Below, in pieces: positions 8,654 through 17,528 of a stretch of DNA of 38,071 nucleotides. Every line of letters begins with the position of its first letter. Within the stretch, counting starts at the first letter, position 1. This DNA is from a virus, in IMG/VR virus record IMGVR_UViG_3300047445_000048, positions 1-38,071 of that record, one strand, 5' to 3'. Below the pieces are notes generated by a model. It was given only the letters and a program-made list of their open reading frames with translations. It was not told the DNA's origin and made no database searches. Made by a program: the position numbers and the translations under genes.

Positions 8654-9054
8654 TGGCTACCGCGCTGCGTCCGCTCCAGACGGCCATCTTCGGGAAGCTG
8701 TCGGCGTCTGCTGACCTCACGTCCCGTGCGGGCGTGTACGACGAAGTCCCGGAGCCTGCCCCCTTCCCGTATGTCTCCTTCGGCTCCATCACGGAGACCC
8801 CTTCCGACGCGCACGACCGCCAGGGCCTGGACGTCCTGGTGGTGCTCCATGTCTGGTCGAAGGCTCCTGGCATGGGTGAGGCGTACGACGTCTTCGCCGC
8901 CCTGGACGCCGCCCTGGACCGTGTCCCCCTGACTGTCCCTGGCTTCACGGATGTCTCCATCCGGCACGAGCAACACCAGGCCCTGAAGGACCCGGACCCT
9001 GACGTCCGGCACATCAATGCCCAGTACCGGGTCTGGCTGACCCGCAACACGTAG
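8653..9054 (+). CDS. Tail terminator protein (DUF3168-like)
   Basis: A 133-residue protein expected to cap the tail tube and join it to the connector. The N-terminal helix with ALRPLQTAIFGKL, followed by VYDEVPEPAPFPYVSFG (about 27-44) and a LDVLVVLHVWSK strand (about 60-70), is the recognised pattern of DUF3168 tail terminators. The start overlaps the previous stop by one base (TGATG). Position between the gp10-like protein and the tail tube is the standard one. Confidence 0.88.
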   Translation: MATALRPLQTAIFGKLSASADLTSRAGVYDEVPEPAPFPYVSFGSITETPSDAHDRQGLDVLVVLHVWSKAPGMGEAYDVFAALDAALDRVPLTVPGFTDVSIRHEQHQALKDPDPDVRHINAQYRVWLTRNT

Positions 9055-9065
9055 GAGGTACCGGC

Positions 9066-9491
9066 ATGGCCGGAATCGACGCCTTCGGAATCGCCTTCCA
9101 GCGGTCCGACATGGCTACCCCTGGACCCGCTGTCTTCACCGCGATTGGCAACGTCACCAGCGTGTCCGGTCCGGAGATTGAGCGGGAGACGTACGACGTC
9201 ACCGCGCACGACAGTGAGGACGGCTGGCGGGAGTTCATCGGCGGTCTGAAGGACGCCGGAGAGGTCTCCGTGGAGCTGAACTACGACCCCGTCAAGCACG
9301 ACGAACTAGTGGCCGACTTCGACGACGCGAAGGCCCGGGACTACAAGCTGGTGTTCCCCCAGGGGAAGGGCTCCTGGGCGTTCCAGGCGTTCCTCACCGG
9401 CTTCTCCCAGGAGGCCCCCGTGGACGACAAGCTCTCTGGCGAACTGACTTTCAAGGTCACCGGTAAGCCGACTATCACCCCTGGAGTGTGA
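9066..9491 (+). CDS. Major tail tube protein
   Basis: This 141-residue protein should form the stacked hexameric rings of the tail tube. The sequence shows the tail-tube family signature: an N-terminal DAFGIAFQRSD segment, then VTSVSGPEIERETYDVTAH (about 35-53), DGWREFIGGLKDAGEVSVEL (about 57-76) and a terminal ELTFKVTGKPTI strand. Ribosome site TAGGAGGT lies seven bases upstream. The size is at the small end but normal for a siphovirus without an added immunoglobulin-like domain; none is visible here. A strong independent transcript is not evident. Confidence 0.9.
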   Translation: MAGIDAFGIAFQRSDMATPGPAVFTAIGNVTSVSGPEIERETYDVTAHDSEDGWREFIGGLKDAGEVSVELNYDPVKHDELVADFDDAKARDYKLVFPQGKGSWAFQAFLTGFSQEAPVDDKLSGELTFKVTGKPTITPGV

Positions 9492-9496
9492 CCCTG

Positions 9497-9859
9497 ATGT
9501 ACCTGTCCGCTGACGACATCCTGAACGCTGACGACCTCCCGAAGGAGCCGGTATCGGTCCCTGAGTGGGGCGGCACTGTCCTGGTCCAGGGCATGTCCGG
9601 CACCGACCGCGACCGCTTCGAGTCGGCCATGCTGAATGACAGCATGGACGGGATCGCGAAGGACCGCGCCATGGAGATGTACCGCGCCCGCCTGGCCGCC
9701 GCGTGCATCGTGGACGAGTCCGGTAAGCGGCTCTTCCAGGGCGCTGCGATCAAGCGTCTGGGCGAGAAGTCGGCCCAGGCCCTGTCCCGTGTCGTGGAGG
9801 TCGCCTCCCGCCTGTCGGGTCTGACGGACTCCGACGTCCAGGAGCTGACGGGAAACTGA
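9497..9859 (+). CDS. Tail assembly chaperone, zero-frame product (gpG-like)
   Basis: This 120-residue product is the shorter tail assembly chaperone, which in lambda-like phages helps fold the tape measure around which the tube polymerises. The N-terminus (SADDILNADDLPKEPVSVPEWG) is typical of actinophage gpG-like proteins. It ends at a UGA immediately after the heptamer GGGAAAC (9850-9856). A GTG at 9488 overlaps the previous stop, but its only GGAG is one base away; the ATG at 9497 has that GGAG ten bases upstream and is preferred with some doubt. Confidence 0.88.
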   Translation: MYLSADDILNADDLPKEPVSVPEWGGTVLVQGMSGTDRDRFESAMLNDSMDGIAKDRAMEMYRARLAAACIVDESGKRLFQGAAIKRLGEKSAQALSRVVEVASRLSGLTDSDVQELTGN

Positions 9860-10191
9860 CGTCCCGCCCTGAGCGGCTCTTCTACTTCCGGCTGGCCGGG
9901 CATCTTGGCATGACGGTCCGGGAACTCCTCGCGCGCACCACGTCCCGTGAACTCACGGAGTGGCAGGCGTACGAGAGGGTCTCGGGCCCGCTGGATGCCC
10001 GGCTTCGGACCGACATTGCGGCTTCGATCCTCGCTGCGACGGTGGCGAACTCCGCTGGCGGTAAGAAGCGGGCGAAGCCTGCCGACTTCATGCCTGTCTG
10101 GTTCAAACGGAAGAGGACGCCTGAAGAGATCTGGCAACAGGTCATGAAGGCGAACGCTGCCCTGGGCGGGGCCATCGCTTCCCCCGAGTAG
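9497..10191 (+). CDS. Tail assembly chaperone fusion made by -1 frameshift (gpGT-like)
   Basis: Slippage by -1 on GGGAAAC (9850-9856, zero frame G-GGA-AAC) joins 9497-9856 to 9856-10191 and gives a 231-residue fusion. The second frame is open from upstream of the slip site: after the slip it reads LTSRPERLFYFRLAGHLGMTVRELL and continues to 10191. That downstream part is typical of gpT: helical, with 'SRELTEWQAYER' and basic AKPADFMPVWF. A separate ATG at 9910 lacks a ribosome site, supporting frameshift expression. Fusion through a slip site between tail tube and tape measure genes is well established in siphoviruses. Confidence 0.87.
9850..9856 (+). promoter_or_regulatory. -1 ribosomal slip heptamer GGGAAAC
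   Basis: The heptamer fits X-XXY-YYZ in the zero frame and is followed at once by a UGA stop. A small stem (CCGC/GCGG) begins about six bases after the stop, and CCGGCTGGCCGG lies further on; either could stimulate slippage. Frame and position between the tail tube and tape measure genes fit the conserved tail chaperone mechanism. Confidence 0.87.
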
Positions 10192-10205
10192 GAAGGGGGT
10201 GTCCA

Positions 10206-11978
10206 GTGGCCACGCTGGCATCTCTAACGGTGCGGCTGGGCATCGACACAAACCCCCTGGCTACGGGCGCCCGCCGCGCCATGGCCTCCGTCCGTTCGCT
10301 GGCGTCCACCATGGGAACGACGCTGGCCAACGGTGCCCGTGCGGGTGCGGCTGGCGCAGGCAAGGCACTGGGCCTGTTGCCCGGCATGATGAAGGCGGTG
10401 TCCATCGGGGCCGTGGGTGCCGCTGGCGCCCTGGCTGCGGTGCCCCTGGCCATCGTCGGCCTGGGTGTGATGGCAGCGGCCCAGACGGACCAGGTGAAGA
10501 CGGCGTTCACCGGCCTGAAGGAACACGTCACGACTCAGATGCAGTCGCTTGCCCAGCCCATGGTCAAGCCGCTGGCTGACGCTGCGGGCCAGATGAAGGG
10601 CATCTTCGACAGCATCGCGCCCCAGCTCGGGAAGATGTTCCAGGCCGCCGCACCCATGATTCAGCCCCTGGTGGCTGGCATCGGGGACCTGGTCAAGGGC
10701 CTGGTATCCGGCATGGTCCCGATCATGGAGAAGGCCCAGCCTCTGGTAGAGACCCTGGCCCAGGGTTTCGGTCAGGTCGGTGACGCCCTGGGCGGCTTCC
10801 TGGAGGGCCTGTCCGGCGGCATGGGCGGCGCGTCGGATCTCTTCGCTGGCCTGTTTGATGCGGTCGGCGCGCTCCTCCCCACGCTGGGCCAACTGATGGG
10901 CGAATGCCTGAAGATCGCTGGCCCTGTCCTGGGCAAGTTGATGTCCGGCCTGGGTCCCGTCATCGAGCAACTGGGCGCCGCCCTGATGCCCGTGATTGAA
11001 GCGCTGGGCCCGGTCATGGATGCCCTGGTTGACGCCGTCCTGGCGCTCCTCCAGGCGTTCCTCCCGATCCTGCCCGTCATCTCCTCCCTGGTGGTGGCGC
11101 TCCTCCCCGCCCTGGTCCCGATCATCCAGGCCCTGGTCCCCGTCTTCGGCGCCCTGGGCGAGATCATCGCGGCCCTGATGCCGATCCTGATTCCTCTGAT
11201 CGCGATCGTGGCGAAGCTGGCGGCCATCCTGGGCCAGTACCTGGTGATGCTCATCAACACCGTGGTACTCCCGGCGATCAAGGCCATTGCGGCGATCCTG
11301 CGGGGCGACTTCGGCCAGGCATGGGAGTACGCGAAGCAGGCCCTGTCCGGCGCGATCAAGTTCATCATCTCCCTGGTGACGAAGCTGCCCCAGCAGATCT
11401 GGGCGGCGATCAAGCCGCTGGTTCAGAAGGTCTGGTCCGTCATGAAGGAGGCTGGCTCGAAGGCCGTCTCCGCCGTCACGGAGTGGATTGGCAACGTCGT
11501 GAAGTGGGTCAAGTCCCTTCCGGGCAAGGCGAAGTCAGCCCTGGGGAACATCGGCTCCACGCTCCTGGACGCCGGTAAGAAGCTGATCATGGGCTTCATC
11601 AACGGCATCAAGAACATGTTCGGCAACGTGAAGTCCACCCTGGGCTCCCTGACGTCCAAGCTGACGTCCTGGAAGGGCCCGGAGCGGCTGGATAAGAAGA
11701 TCCTGACGCCCGCTGGCCGCATGGTCATCCAGGGCTTTCAGAAGGGCATCGGCGCCCAGGCTCCGTACTTGCGCAAGCAACTGAACGGCCTGACGTCGGA
11801 CCTTCCCGGGATGACTGCGGACATCACGCCGAAGGGCGTCATCAACGCGTCCACGCGCAACGAACAGAAGGTTGTCTTCGACGTCACTGGGGCGGACGAA
11901 GACATGAAGCGGCTCATCCGCCGCATCGTCAAGACCCAGGGTCGCGGCAACGTCCAGACGGCCTTCGGGACCTACTGA
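10206..11978 (+). CDS. Tape measure protein
   Basis: This 590-residue protein sets tail length. The start is GTG with GGAAGGGGG upstream. Residues 1-110 are Ala/Gly-rich with hydrophobic stretches; 120-360 is a long helical region with repeated Leu/Pro/Met blocks such as PVIEALGPVMDALVDAVLALL and several segments hydrophobic enough to insert in membranes; residues about 400-520 include IWAAIKPLVQKVWSVMKEAG and MGFINGIKNMFG, the repeated 'GF-NGI' type segment of siphovirus tape measures. At about 1.5 angstrom per residue the protein would suit a fairly short tail near 90 nm (rule-of-thumb estimate). No peptidoglycan hydrolase domain is seen. Confidence 0.93.
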   Translation: MATLASLTVRLGIDTNPLATGARRAMASVRSLASTMGTTLANGARAGAAGAGKALGLLPGMMKAVSIGAVGAAGALAAVPLAIVGLGVMAAAQTDQVKTAFTGLKEHVTTQMQSLAQPMVKPLADAAGQMKGIFDSIAPQLGKMFQAAAPMIQPLVAGIGDLVKGLVSGMVPIMEKAQPLVETLAQGFGQVGDALGGFLEGLSGGMGGASDLFAGLFDAVGALLPTLGQLMGECLKIAGPVLGKLMSGLGPVIEQLGAALMPVIEALGPVMDALVDAVLALLQAFLPILPVISSLVVALLPALVPIIQALVPVFGALGEIIAALMPILIPLIAIVAKLAAILGQYLVMLINTVVLPAIKAIAAILRGDFGQAWEYAKQALSGAIKFIISLVTKLPQQIWAAIKPLVQKVWSVMKEAGSKAVSAVTEWIGNVVKWVKSLPGKAKSALGNIGSTLLDAGKKLIMGFINGIKNMFGNVKSTLGSLTSKLTSWKGPERLDKKILTPAGRMVIQGFQKGIGAQAPYLRKQLNGLTSDLPGMTADITPKGVINASTRNEQKVVFDVTGADEDMKRLIRRIVKTQGRGNVQTAFGTY

Positions 11979-11992
11979 GAAAGGAGGGGGCC

Positions 11993-14900
11993 GTGGCCTT
12001 CCCTCTCGACATCCGCACGGAGCTTCACCTGGCTGGAGCCTGGACCGACATCTCCCCTGACGTCTACGTCCGGGACCAGAAGGTCATCTCTCGCGGACGC
12101 CGGGACCAGGGCGCCGCCACGGACCCCTCCTCCCTCTCCCTGACTCTGAACAACCGGGGAGGCAAGTACGCCCCGCGCAATGCCATGTCGCCGCTGTACG
12201 GCCTGATAGGGCGTAACACGCGCGTGCGTGTGAGCGTGCCTGGCCTCTCCTCTTCGTACCTCCAGATGGAGGCTGACGGCGCCCAGACGGTGTCCACGCC
12301 GGACGCTGCCCCTCTCGACATCACGGGGGACCTGGACGTCCGGGCGGAGCTGGCCGCCAACTGGTACGGGCCTGACAACCAGACCGTCATCGGCAAGTGG
12401 GACGCTGCGACGAACCAGCGGTCCTACCTCCTCCGCATTGAGAACGGCGCCCTGTACTTCCATGTGTCCGGCGACGGCGGGGCGGCTAACGCGTGGTGGT
12501 TTGGTCGGACGCTCCCGCGCCTGCCCCAGCGTGCCGCCCTGCGGGCCACGTACAGGGCCGCCTCCAGGACGATGGAACTCTTCTGGGCGGAGTCCCTGGC
12601 CGGTCCCTGGACGTCCATCCGTGGCCCGTACGTCCTGGGCGCCACGGCCCCTACGGTCCTCTTCAACTCTTCGGCGCCGCTGGCTGTCGGCCTGGTGGAC
12701 GCGTCGGCCAACCCGAAGTTCCCGCGCATGCCGTTCTCCGGCCGTGGCTACCGCTTCGAAGTGCGCTCCGGCATTGACGGCACGATCGTGGCGGCCCCTG
12801 ACTTCACGGCCCTGGCGCCTGGCACGAAGGCGTTCACGGACTCCGCTGGTCGGCCCTGGACGCTGGCTGGCGGGACGGAGGTCCGGGACCGGGAGGACCG
12901 CTTCCTGGGTGAGATCTCCTCCTGGCCCACGGAGTGGTCCCTGGACGGCTCCGACGTGTGGACCCCCATTCAGGCGTCCGGCATCCTGCGCCGCCTGGGC
13001 CAGGGACAGAAGCCGCTCGATTCGACGCTCCGGCGCCGCATCCCGTCCGGCAACCCGGTGGCCTACTGGCCGATGGAGGACGACGGTACGACCACGCGCG
13101 CGTACTCCCCGCTGCCTGGCGTGGAGCCTGCCTCTGTGACCGGCCTGGAGTTCGCCTCCGCGTCGGACCTGGTGTCATCGGCCCCGCTCCCGAAGCTGAC
13201 GGCTGACGCGTCGCTGGCGGCCCCCATTCCGTCCACGATGCCGTCCGGCGCCTACCAGGTGGAATTCCTGTACAACGCTGACGACAAGCCGCCCACGGAC
13301 GACTACCCGGAGGTCATGTCTTTCTCTTCCCCGAACGGCACGGTTCGCCGCTGGTCCCTGGCGCTGAAGAAGGGCGTTGCGTGGATACGTGGCTACGGCT
13401 CCGGCACGGACTACGTGGTGAACCAGGCCGTGGGTATCGGGGACGACGTCTTCCATGGCTGGGTGCGGTTCCGCCTCTGGGTCCGTGACTCGGAGACGAC
13501 GCCGGGCACGGTGGAGTGGCGCGCGAACTGGCAGGACGTCGGTGGCGACGCTGGCGGCTACGGCTCCTCCTACACGGGCACGGCTGGCCGTCTGTCGTAT
13601 CTCACTGCGAAGTGGGGGCCACTGACGGAGGGCTGGGGCATCGGCCATCTGATGGTTCTGGCGACGGCGAGTGACACGCTCCTGAACGGGTCTGACGACG
13701 CGTTCCATGGCGAAACGGCCTGGGAGCGTCTGCGCCGCCTGGCCTACGAAGAGAAGATTCCCCTTGCCCGCATCCCGGGTGAGCTGGAGCCGGAGCGTGT
13801 CGGCTACCAGCGTCAGGACACGATCCTGAATCTCCTGGACGACGCCGCCACGGCTGACGGCGGCATGTTGCTGGAGGACCCGCGCAGGGTCGGCCTGGTC
13901 TACCGGGACCGCTCCTCCCTGTACACCCAGGAGCCGAAGCTGGTCCTGTCGTACACGGCGCCTGGCCTGGGTCCGGAGCTGAAGCCTGTCGACGATGACA
14001 GCTCAGTGCGGAACGACATCACGGTTACGCGTGACGGAGGCACGTCCGGGCGGGCGTTCCTGGAGGACGGCCCCCTGTCCATCCAGCCTCCGCCGTACGG
14101 CATCGGCAAGTACGACGAAGCGGTAACGCTGTCGCTCGCACACGACACCCAGCCGGAGCCTGTCGCGAACTGGCGGCTTCACCTGGGCACGCACGACGGC
14201 GCCCGGTACCCCACGGTGTCCGTGACGTTCCACAAGCCTGGCGCAGAGGTCCACATTCCTGCCGCGCTGGGCCTCCACGAAGGGGACCTGATCCGGCTTA
14301 CCGACCTCCCGCCCTGGGTGGCTCACGGGGACGTGGACCTGATCGTGGAGGGCTGGACGGAGACCCTGGACCTGTACACGTGGTCCATTGACTTCAACTG
14401 TTCCCCGGGCGGCCCCTGGAACCTGGCCGTAGTGGAACACCCGACGTACGCGAAGGTGGACACGGACGGCTCCACGCTAGGCGCCCCAATCGGGGCGTCT
14501 GACACGGCCCTGGTAGTCCGTTCCGACCCTGGCCCCCAGTGGACGGCGGATCCGCAGGACGCACCCATCCCCGTCCAGTTTGGTGGGGAGGTCGCCCGTG
14601 TGGACGCTGTCGGCCAGCTCCTGTCCGCGAACCCGTGGCTGGACTCCGGCCTGTCTGGCTGGGTCGGCCAGGCGACTGGAGCCGTGGCGCTGGACACGAA
14701 CGTGGTTCACCCGCAGGGCGGCGCGTCTGCCCGCGTGACGCCGACTGGTACGGGAGGGTCCAACTCCTTCGCCATGTCGACTCGCGCCCCCGGCACGGCT
14801 GGGCTGTCATACACGGGCTGCTACTGGGTGTACTCCCCTGCGGGTTGGGTGGACTTCCGCGTCTCCTTCGACTGGTACAACGCGTCTGGGACGCTCATCT

Positions 14901-15796
14901 CCACCACGTCCCAGCCTGCCCAGGCTGTCCCGGCGGGCCAGTGGACGTTCATGACGTTCACTGCTACGGCCCCAGCGCTGACGACCAGCATCGTGGCCCG
15001 CGTGCGCCAGGGAACTACGCCCCCAGCTTCGTCGGTCTACCACGTGTGGGGCCTGCGCCTCCTGGGGCCTGGCTCCGGCGCCGCCCTGTCCGACACGTTC
15101 AGCCGTACCAATAGTGGCGGCTGGGGGTCGGCTGACACGGGCCAGACCTGGTCCACCACGGGTGGCGCGGCGGCTGACTACGCCGTGAACGGCACCGTGG
15201 GCCAGCACGTCATGAACACCCGGAACATCCTGCGCTACACGTACACGCCTGCCTCTTCGGCTGACGTGGATGTCCGTACGGACTGGGCCATGGACAAGAC
15301 GGCGGTGACTGACTCGAACTACGTGTTCCTGATGGCCCGCTACACGGACACCACACACCTGTACTTCGCACGCGTCCAGGTGTCTGGTACCGGCCAGGCC
15401 ATGACGTTGACGATCCGCAAGCGCAACGGCGCGGAGGTCCAGGTGGGCGGTTCGGTCGGCCTGGGCACGTACACGCCGGGCACGTTCTACACGCTGCGTC
15501 TCCAGGTGACTGGGTCGACGCTTCAGGCGAAGTGCTGGCAGCGCGGCACGCTGGAGCCTGACGCCTGGCAGATCACCACAACTGACACTGACCTGACCGC
15601 AGTTGGGTCGGTCGGTTGCCGGTCGCTGGTGGGTTCGACGTCCACGCAGACGCTGCCTGTGACGGCCAGCTTCGACAACTTCCAGATCTTGGACGCCCAG
15701 ACGTTCACGGTGACTCGTTCCGTGAATGGCGTCGTCAAGTCTCACGCGGCGGGGACCCCGGTCAGCCTGGCGTTCCCCGCTGTCGCTTCCCTCTGA
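11993..15796 (+). CDS. Large modular minor tail protein with carbohydrate-binding-like domains
   Basis: This 1267-residue protein is a baseplate or tail-tip component. The N-terminus (SRGRRDQGAATDPSSLSLTL and NNRGGKYAPRNAMSPLYGLI, about 35-75) is the hallmark of actinophage minor tail proteins. Residues about 100-270 look like a LamG/concanavalin-type jelly roll; the middle to about 800 resembles a tail-associated scaffold; about 880-1030 looks like a CBM4/9-type module (NPWLDSGLSGWVG); about 1030-1245 is a second jelly-roll-like domain. Start GTG has AAAGGAGG upstream. No separate distal tail protein gene lies between it and the tape measure, so this protein may cover both roles. Domain boundaries are approximate. 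Confidence 0.85.
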   Translation: MAFPLDIRTELHLAGAWTDISPDVYVRDQKVISRGRRDQGAATDPSSLSLTLNNRGGKYAPRNAMSPLYGLIGRNTRVRVSVPGLSSSYLQMEADGAQTVSTPDAAPLDITGDLDVRAELAANWYGPDNQTVIGKWDAATNQRSYLLRIENGALYFHVSGDGGAANAWWFGRTLPRLPQRAALRATYRAASRTMELFWAESLAGPWTSIRGPYVLGATAPTVLFNSSAPLAVGLVDASANPKFPRMPFSGRGYRFEVRSGIDGTIVAAPDFTALAPGTKAFTDSAGRPWTLAGGTEVRDREDRFLGEISSWPTEWSLDGSDVWTPIQASGILRRLGQGQKPLDSTLRRRIPSGNPVAYWPMEDDGTTTRAYSPLPGVEPASVTGLEFASASDLVSSAPLPKLTADASLAAPIPSTMPSGAYQVEFLYNADDKPPTDDYPEVMSFSSPNGTVRRWSLALKKGVAWIRGYGSGTDYVVNQAVGIGDDVFHGWVRFRLWVRDSETTPGTVEWRANWQDVGGDAGGYGSSYTGTAGRLSYLTAKWGPLTEGWGIGHLMVLATASDTLLNGSDDAFHGETAWERLRRLAYEEKIPLARIPGELEPERVGYQRQDTILNLLDDAATADGGMLLEDPRRVGLVYRDRSSLYTQEPKLVLSYTAPGLGPELKPVDDDSSVRNDITVTRDGGTSGRAFLEDGPLSIQPPPYGIGKYDEAVTLSLAHDTQPEPVANWRLHLGTHDGARYPTVSVTFHKPGAEVHIPAALGLHEGDLIRLTDLPPWVAHGDVDLIVEGWTETLDLYTWSIDFNCSPGGPWNLAVVEHPTYAKVDTDGSTLGAPIGASDTALVVRSDPGPQWTADPQDAPIPVQFGGEVARVDAVGQLLSANPWLDSGLSGWVGQATGAVALDTNVVHPQGGASARVTPTGTGGSNSFAMSTRAPGTAGLSYTGCYWVYSPAGWVDFRVSFDWYNASGTLISTTSQPAQAVPAGQWTFMTFTATAPALTTSIVARVRQGTTPPASSVYHVWGLRLLGPGSGAALSDTFSRTNSGGWGSADTGQTWSTTGGAAADYAVNGTVGQHVMNTRNILRYTYTPASSADVDVRTDWAMDKTAVTDSNYVFLMARYTDTTHLYFARVQVSGTGQAMTLTIRKRNGAEVQVGGSVGLGTYTPGTFYTLRLQVTGSTLQAKCWQRGTLEPDAWQITTTDTDLTAVGSVGCRSLVGSTSTQTLPVTASFDNFQILDAQTFTVTRSVNGVVKSHAAGTPVSLAFPAVASL

Positions 15797-15809
15797 AGGA
15801 GGACCCCTC

Positions 15810-17447
15810 TTGTCTACTCCCGTTCAGCAGTGGCTCCCGGGCATGAACATCACTGCGACGCGCCTGGAGGCCATGAACCAGCGTGCGTTCTTCATGGTGA
15901 CGAACTACGGCGCCGACTCGTCCGGCACGGTGGACGCCGCCCCGTCCATTCAGCTCGCGCTCAATGACGCGCGGGACCGTGGGGGCGCCCAGGTCCTGGT
16001 CCCTCCGGGGATCTACCTCCTGGGCGCCACGCTGCGGATCTACACGAACACCCGCCTGACCCTGATGGCTGGCGCGGAGTTCCGGCGCAACCACGGCGGC
16101 ACCATGCTCCTGAACGGTGACGCTGGCCAGTCGTTCGGCGGCTACACGGGTAACTCCCGCATCACGATCGAGGGCGGTCTGTGGAACATGCGCGGGACGA
16201 CCCCGGGCATGACCTCCAGCGCCATGTGTATGTCCATCGGCCACGCCACGGACATCACGATCCAGGACCTGGAGATCCGGGACCTTCCCGGGTACCACGG
16301 CATTGAGCTGAACTCCACGTCCCACGGCACGATCCAGAACTGTAAGTTCCGTGGCTACGTCGACCCGGGCGCGCGTGACTTCAGCGAGGCGATCCAAATC
16401 GACCTGGCGAAGTCCGTGGGGGTCTTCGGCGGCTTCGGCCCGTACGACCACACCCCGTGTGAGGACATCCTGGTGACCGGGTGCCACTTCGGCGCGTCCG
16501 GCACCGCTGGGACCACGTCCTGGCCGCGTGGCGTCGGGTCGCACTCGGCGACGATCGGCCGCTGGCACCGCCGGATTCGGATCTCTGACAACTCCTTTGA
16601 GGGCCTCCTCCAGTACGCCGTCAGTGCCTACAACTACGAGGACCTGACGATCACCGGTAACACCTTCGTGGGGTGTGGTTCCGGCGTGCGCGTGCGTGCG
16701 GTCATCCTGTCCGACGCGGAGGACACGAAGGACGTCAACGGCAACCCCACCGGCGCGTCCCAGAACATGCGGAACATCGCCATCACCGGCAACTCCTTCC
16801 GCGACATGGGCACCTACGCCGACGTGATCGAAGTCCGGGGCGAGACGTCGGGGACGGTGTTCAACCTGACCGTCTCCGGCAACGTCCTGGACACGTCCGG
16901 CGCGTCGGCCAACGGCGTCAGCCTGAACTACGTGGAGCGCGCCTCCGTCACGGGTAACACCATCGCGAACATCGGCAACACCGCCGTCTCCATGGGCAAC
17001 AGTTCCGCCCGCCTGGTCGTGTCGGACAACCAGATCACCTGGGGCCACGGCTACGGCATCACCGCTGTCGGCGTCACGAACACCACGATCGCGAACAACC
17101 AGATCCACTTCCCCGGCTTCGGCGGGATCCTGGTGGATTCCAGCGCGAGTGACGTCCAGCTTCTGGGCAACTTCATCAAGGGCCCGTCTCGGGACACGAT
17201 CGCGACCAACTACCACGGGATCAACGTCACGGGTAGCTCCTCCTCCGTGGAGGTCATCGGCAACAAGTGCCGCCCGTACGGCTCCGGGAACGAAGCGCAG
17301 TACGGCTTCAGGGCCGGATCTGGCGTGACCCTCCTCCGCCGCTACGGCAACGACTTCCGTGGGTCGACCTGGCGCAGTGCTGCCAGCGCTGGCGTGTTCA
17401 TCACTGCGGGTGTGACCGAAGACAACGGCACCGCAGACCTGGGCTGA
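15810..17447 (+). CDS. Tail spike with right-handed beta-helix (pectate lyase superfamily)
   Basis: A 545-residue receptor-binding or depolymerase-like tail protein. The reading frame runs upstream into the previous gene, but AAGGAGG at 15796-15802 places the start at the rare TTG 15810; an ATG at 15843 has no ribosome site. Residues about 30-110 have the Pectate_lyase_3 pattern: VTNYGADSSGTVDAAPSIQL, then ALNDARDRGGAQVLVPPGIY. Residues 110-500 contain many short beta-helix coils with repeated 'ITITGN-F' and 'N-I' turns (RISDNSFEG, DLTITGNTF, NIAITGNSF). This suggests a trimeric spike acting on surface polysaccharide; whether it is enzymatic cannot be read from the sequence. Confidence 0.87.
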   Translation: MSTPVQQWLPGMNITATRLEAMNQRAFFMVTNYGADSSGTVDAAPSIQLALNDARDRGGAQVLVPPGIYLLGATLRIYTNTRLTLMAGAEFRRNHGGTMLLNGDAGQSFGGYTGNSRITIEGGLWNMRGTTPGMTSSAMCMSIGHATDITIQDLEIRDLPGYHGIELNSTSHGTIQNCKFRGYVDPGARDFSEAIQIDLAKSVGVFGGFGPYDHTPCEDILVTGCHFGASGTAGTTSWPRGVGSHSATIGRWHRRIRISDNSFEGLLQYAVSAYNYEDLTITGNTFVGCGSGVRVRAVILSDAEDTKDVNGNPTGASQNMRNIAITGNSFRDMGTYADVIEVRGETSGTVFNLTVSGNVLDTSGASANGVSLNYVERASVTGNTIANIGNTAVSMGNSSARLVVSDNQITWGHGYGITAVGVTNTTIANNQIHFPGFGGILVDSSASDVQLLGNFIKGPSRDTIATNYHGINVTGSSSSVEVIGNKCRPYGSGNEAQYGFRAGSGVTLLRRYGNDFRGSTWRSAASAGVFITAGVTEDNGTADLG

Positions 17448-17468
17448 CCCTCCCCCCTCTCCGTAAAC

Positions 17469-17505
17469 GGCCCCCGGTTCCTGGCAGCGCGCCAGCCCGG
17501 GGGCC
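17469..17505 (+). terminator. Hairpin terminator after the tail genes
   Basis: A perfect 9-bp stem (GGCCCCCGG at 17469-17477, CCGGGGGCC at 17497-17505) encloses a second stem CTGGC/GCCAG. It lies between the spike and lysis genes. There is no U-run, as is common in actinobacterial terminators. Confidence 0.7.
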
Positions 17506-17528
17506 CCCTATGCCTCTTGGAGGACTTC

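Noticed and set aside
15762-17216. 484-codon minus-strand open frame opposite the tail spike
   Set aside because: Composition is typical of antisense shadows and the + strand beta-helix protein is clear.
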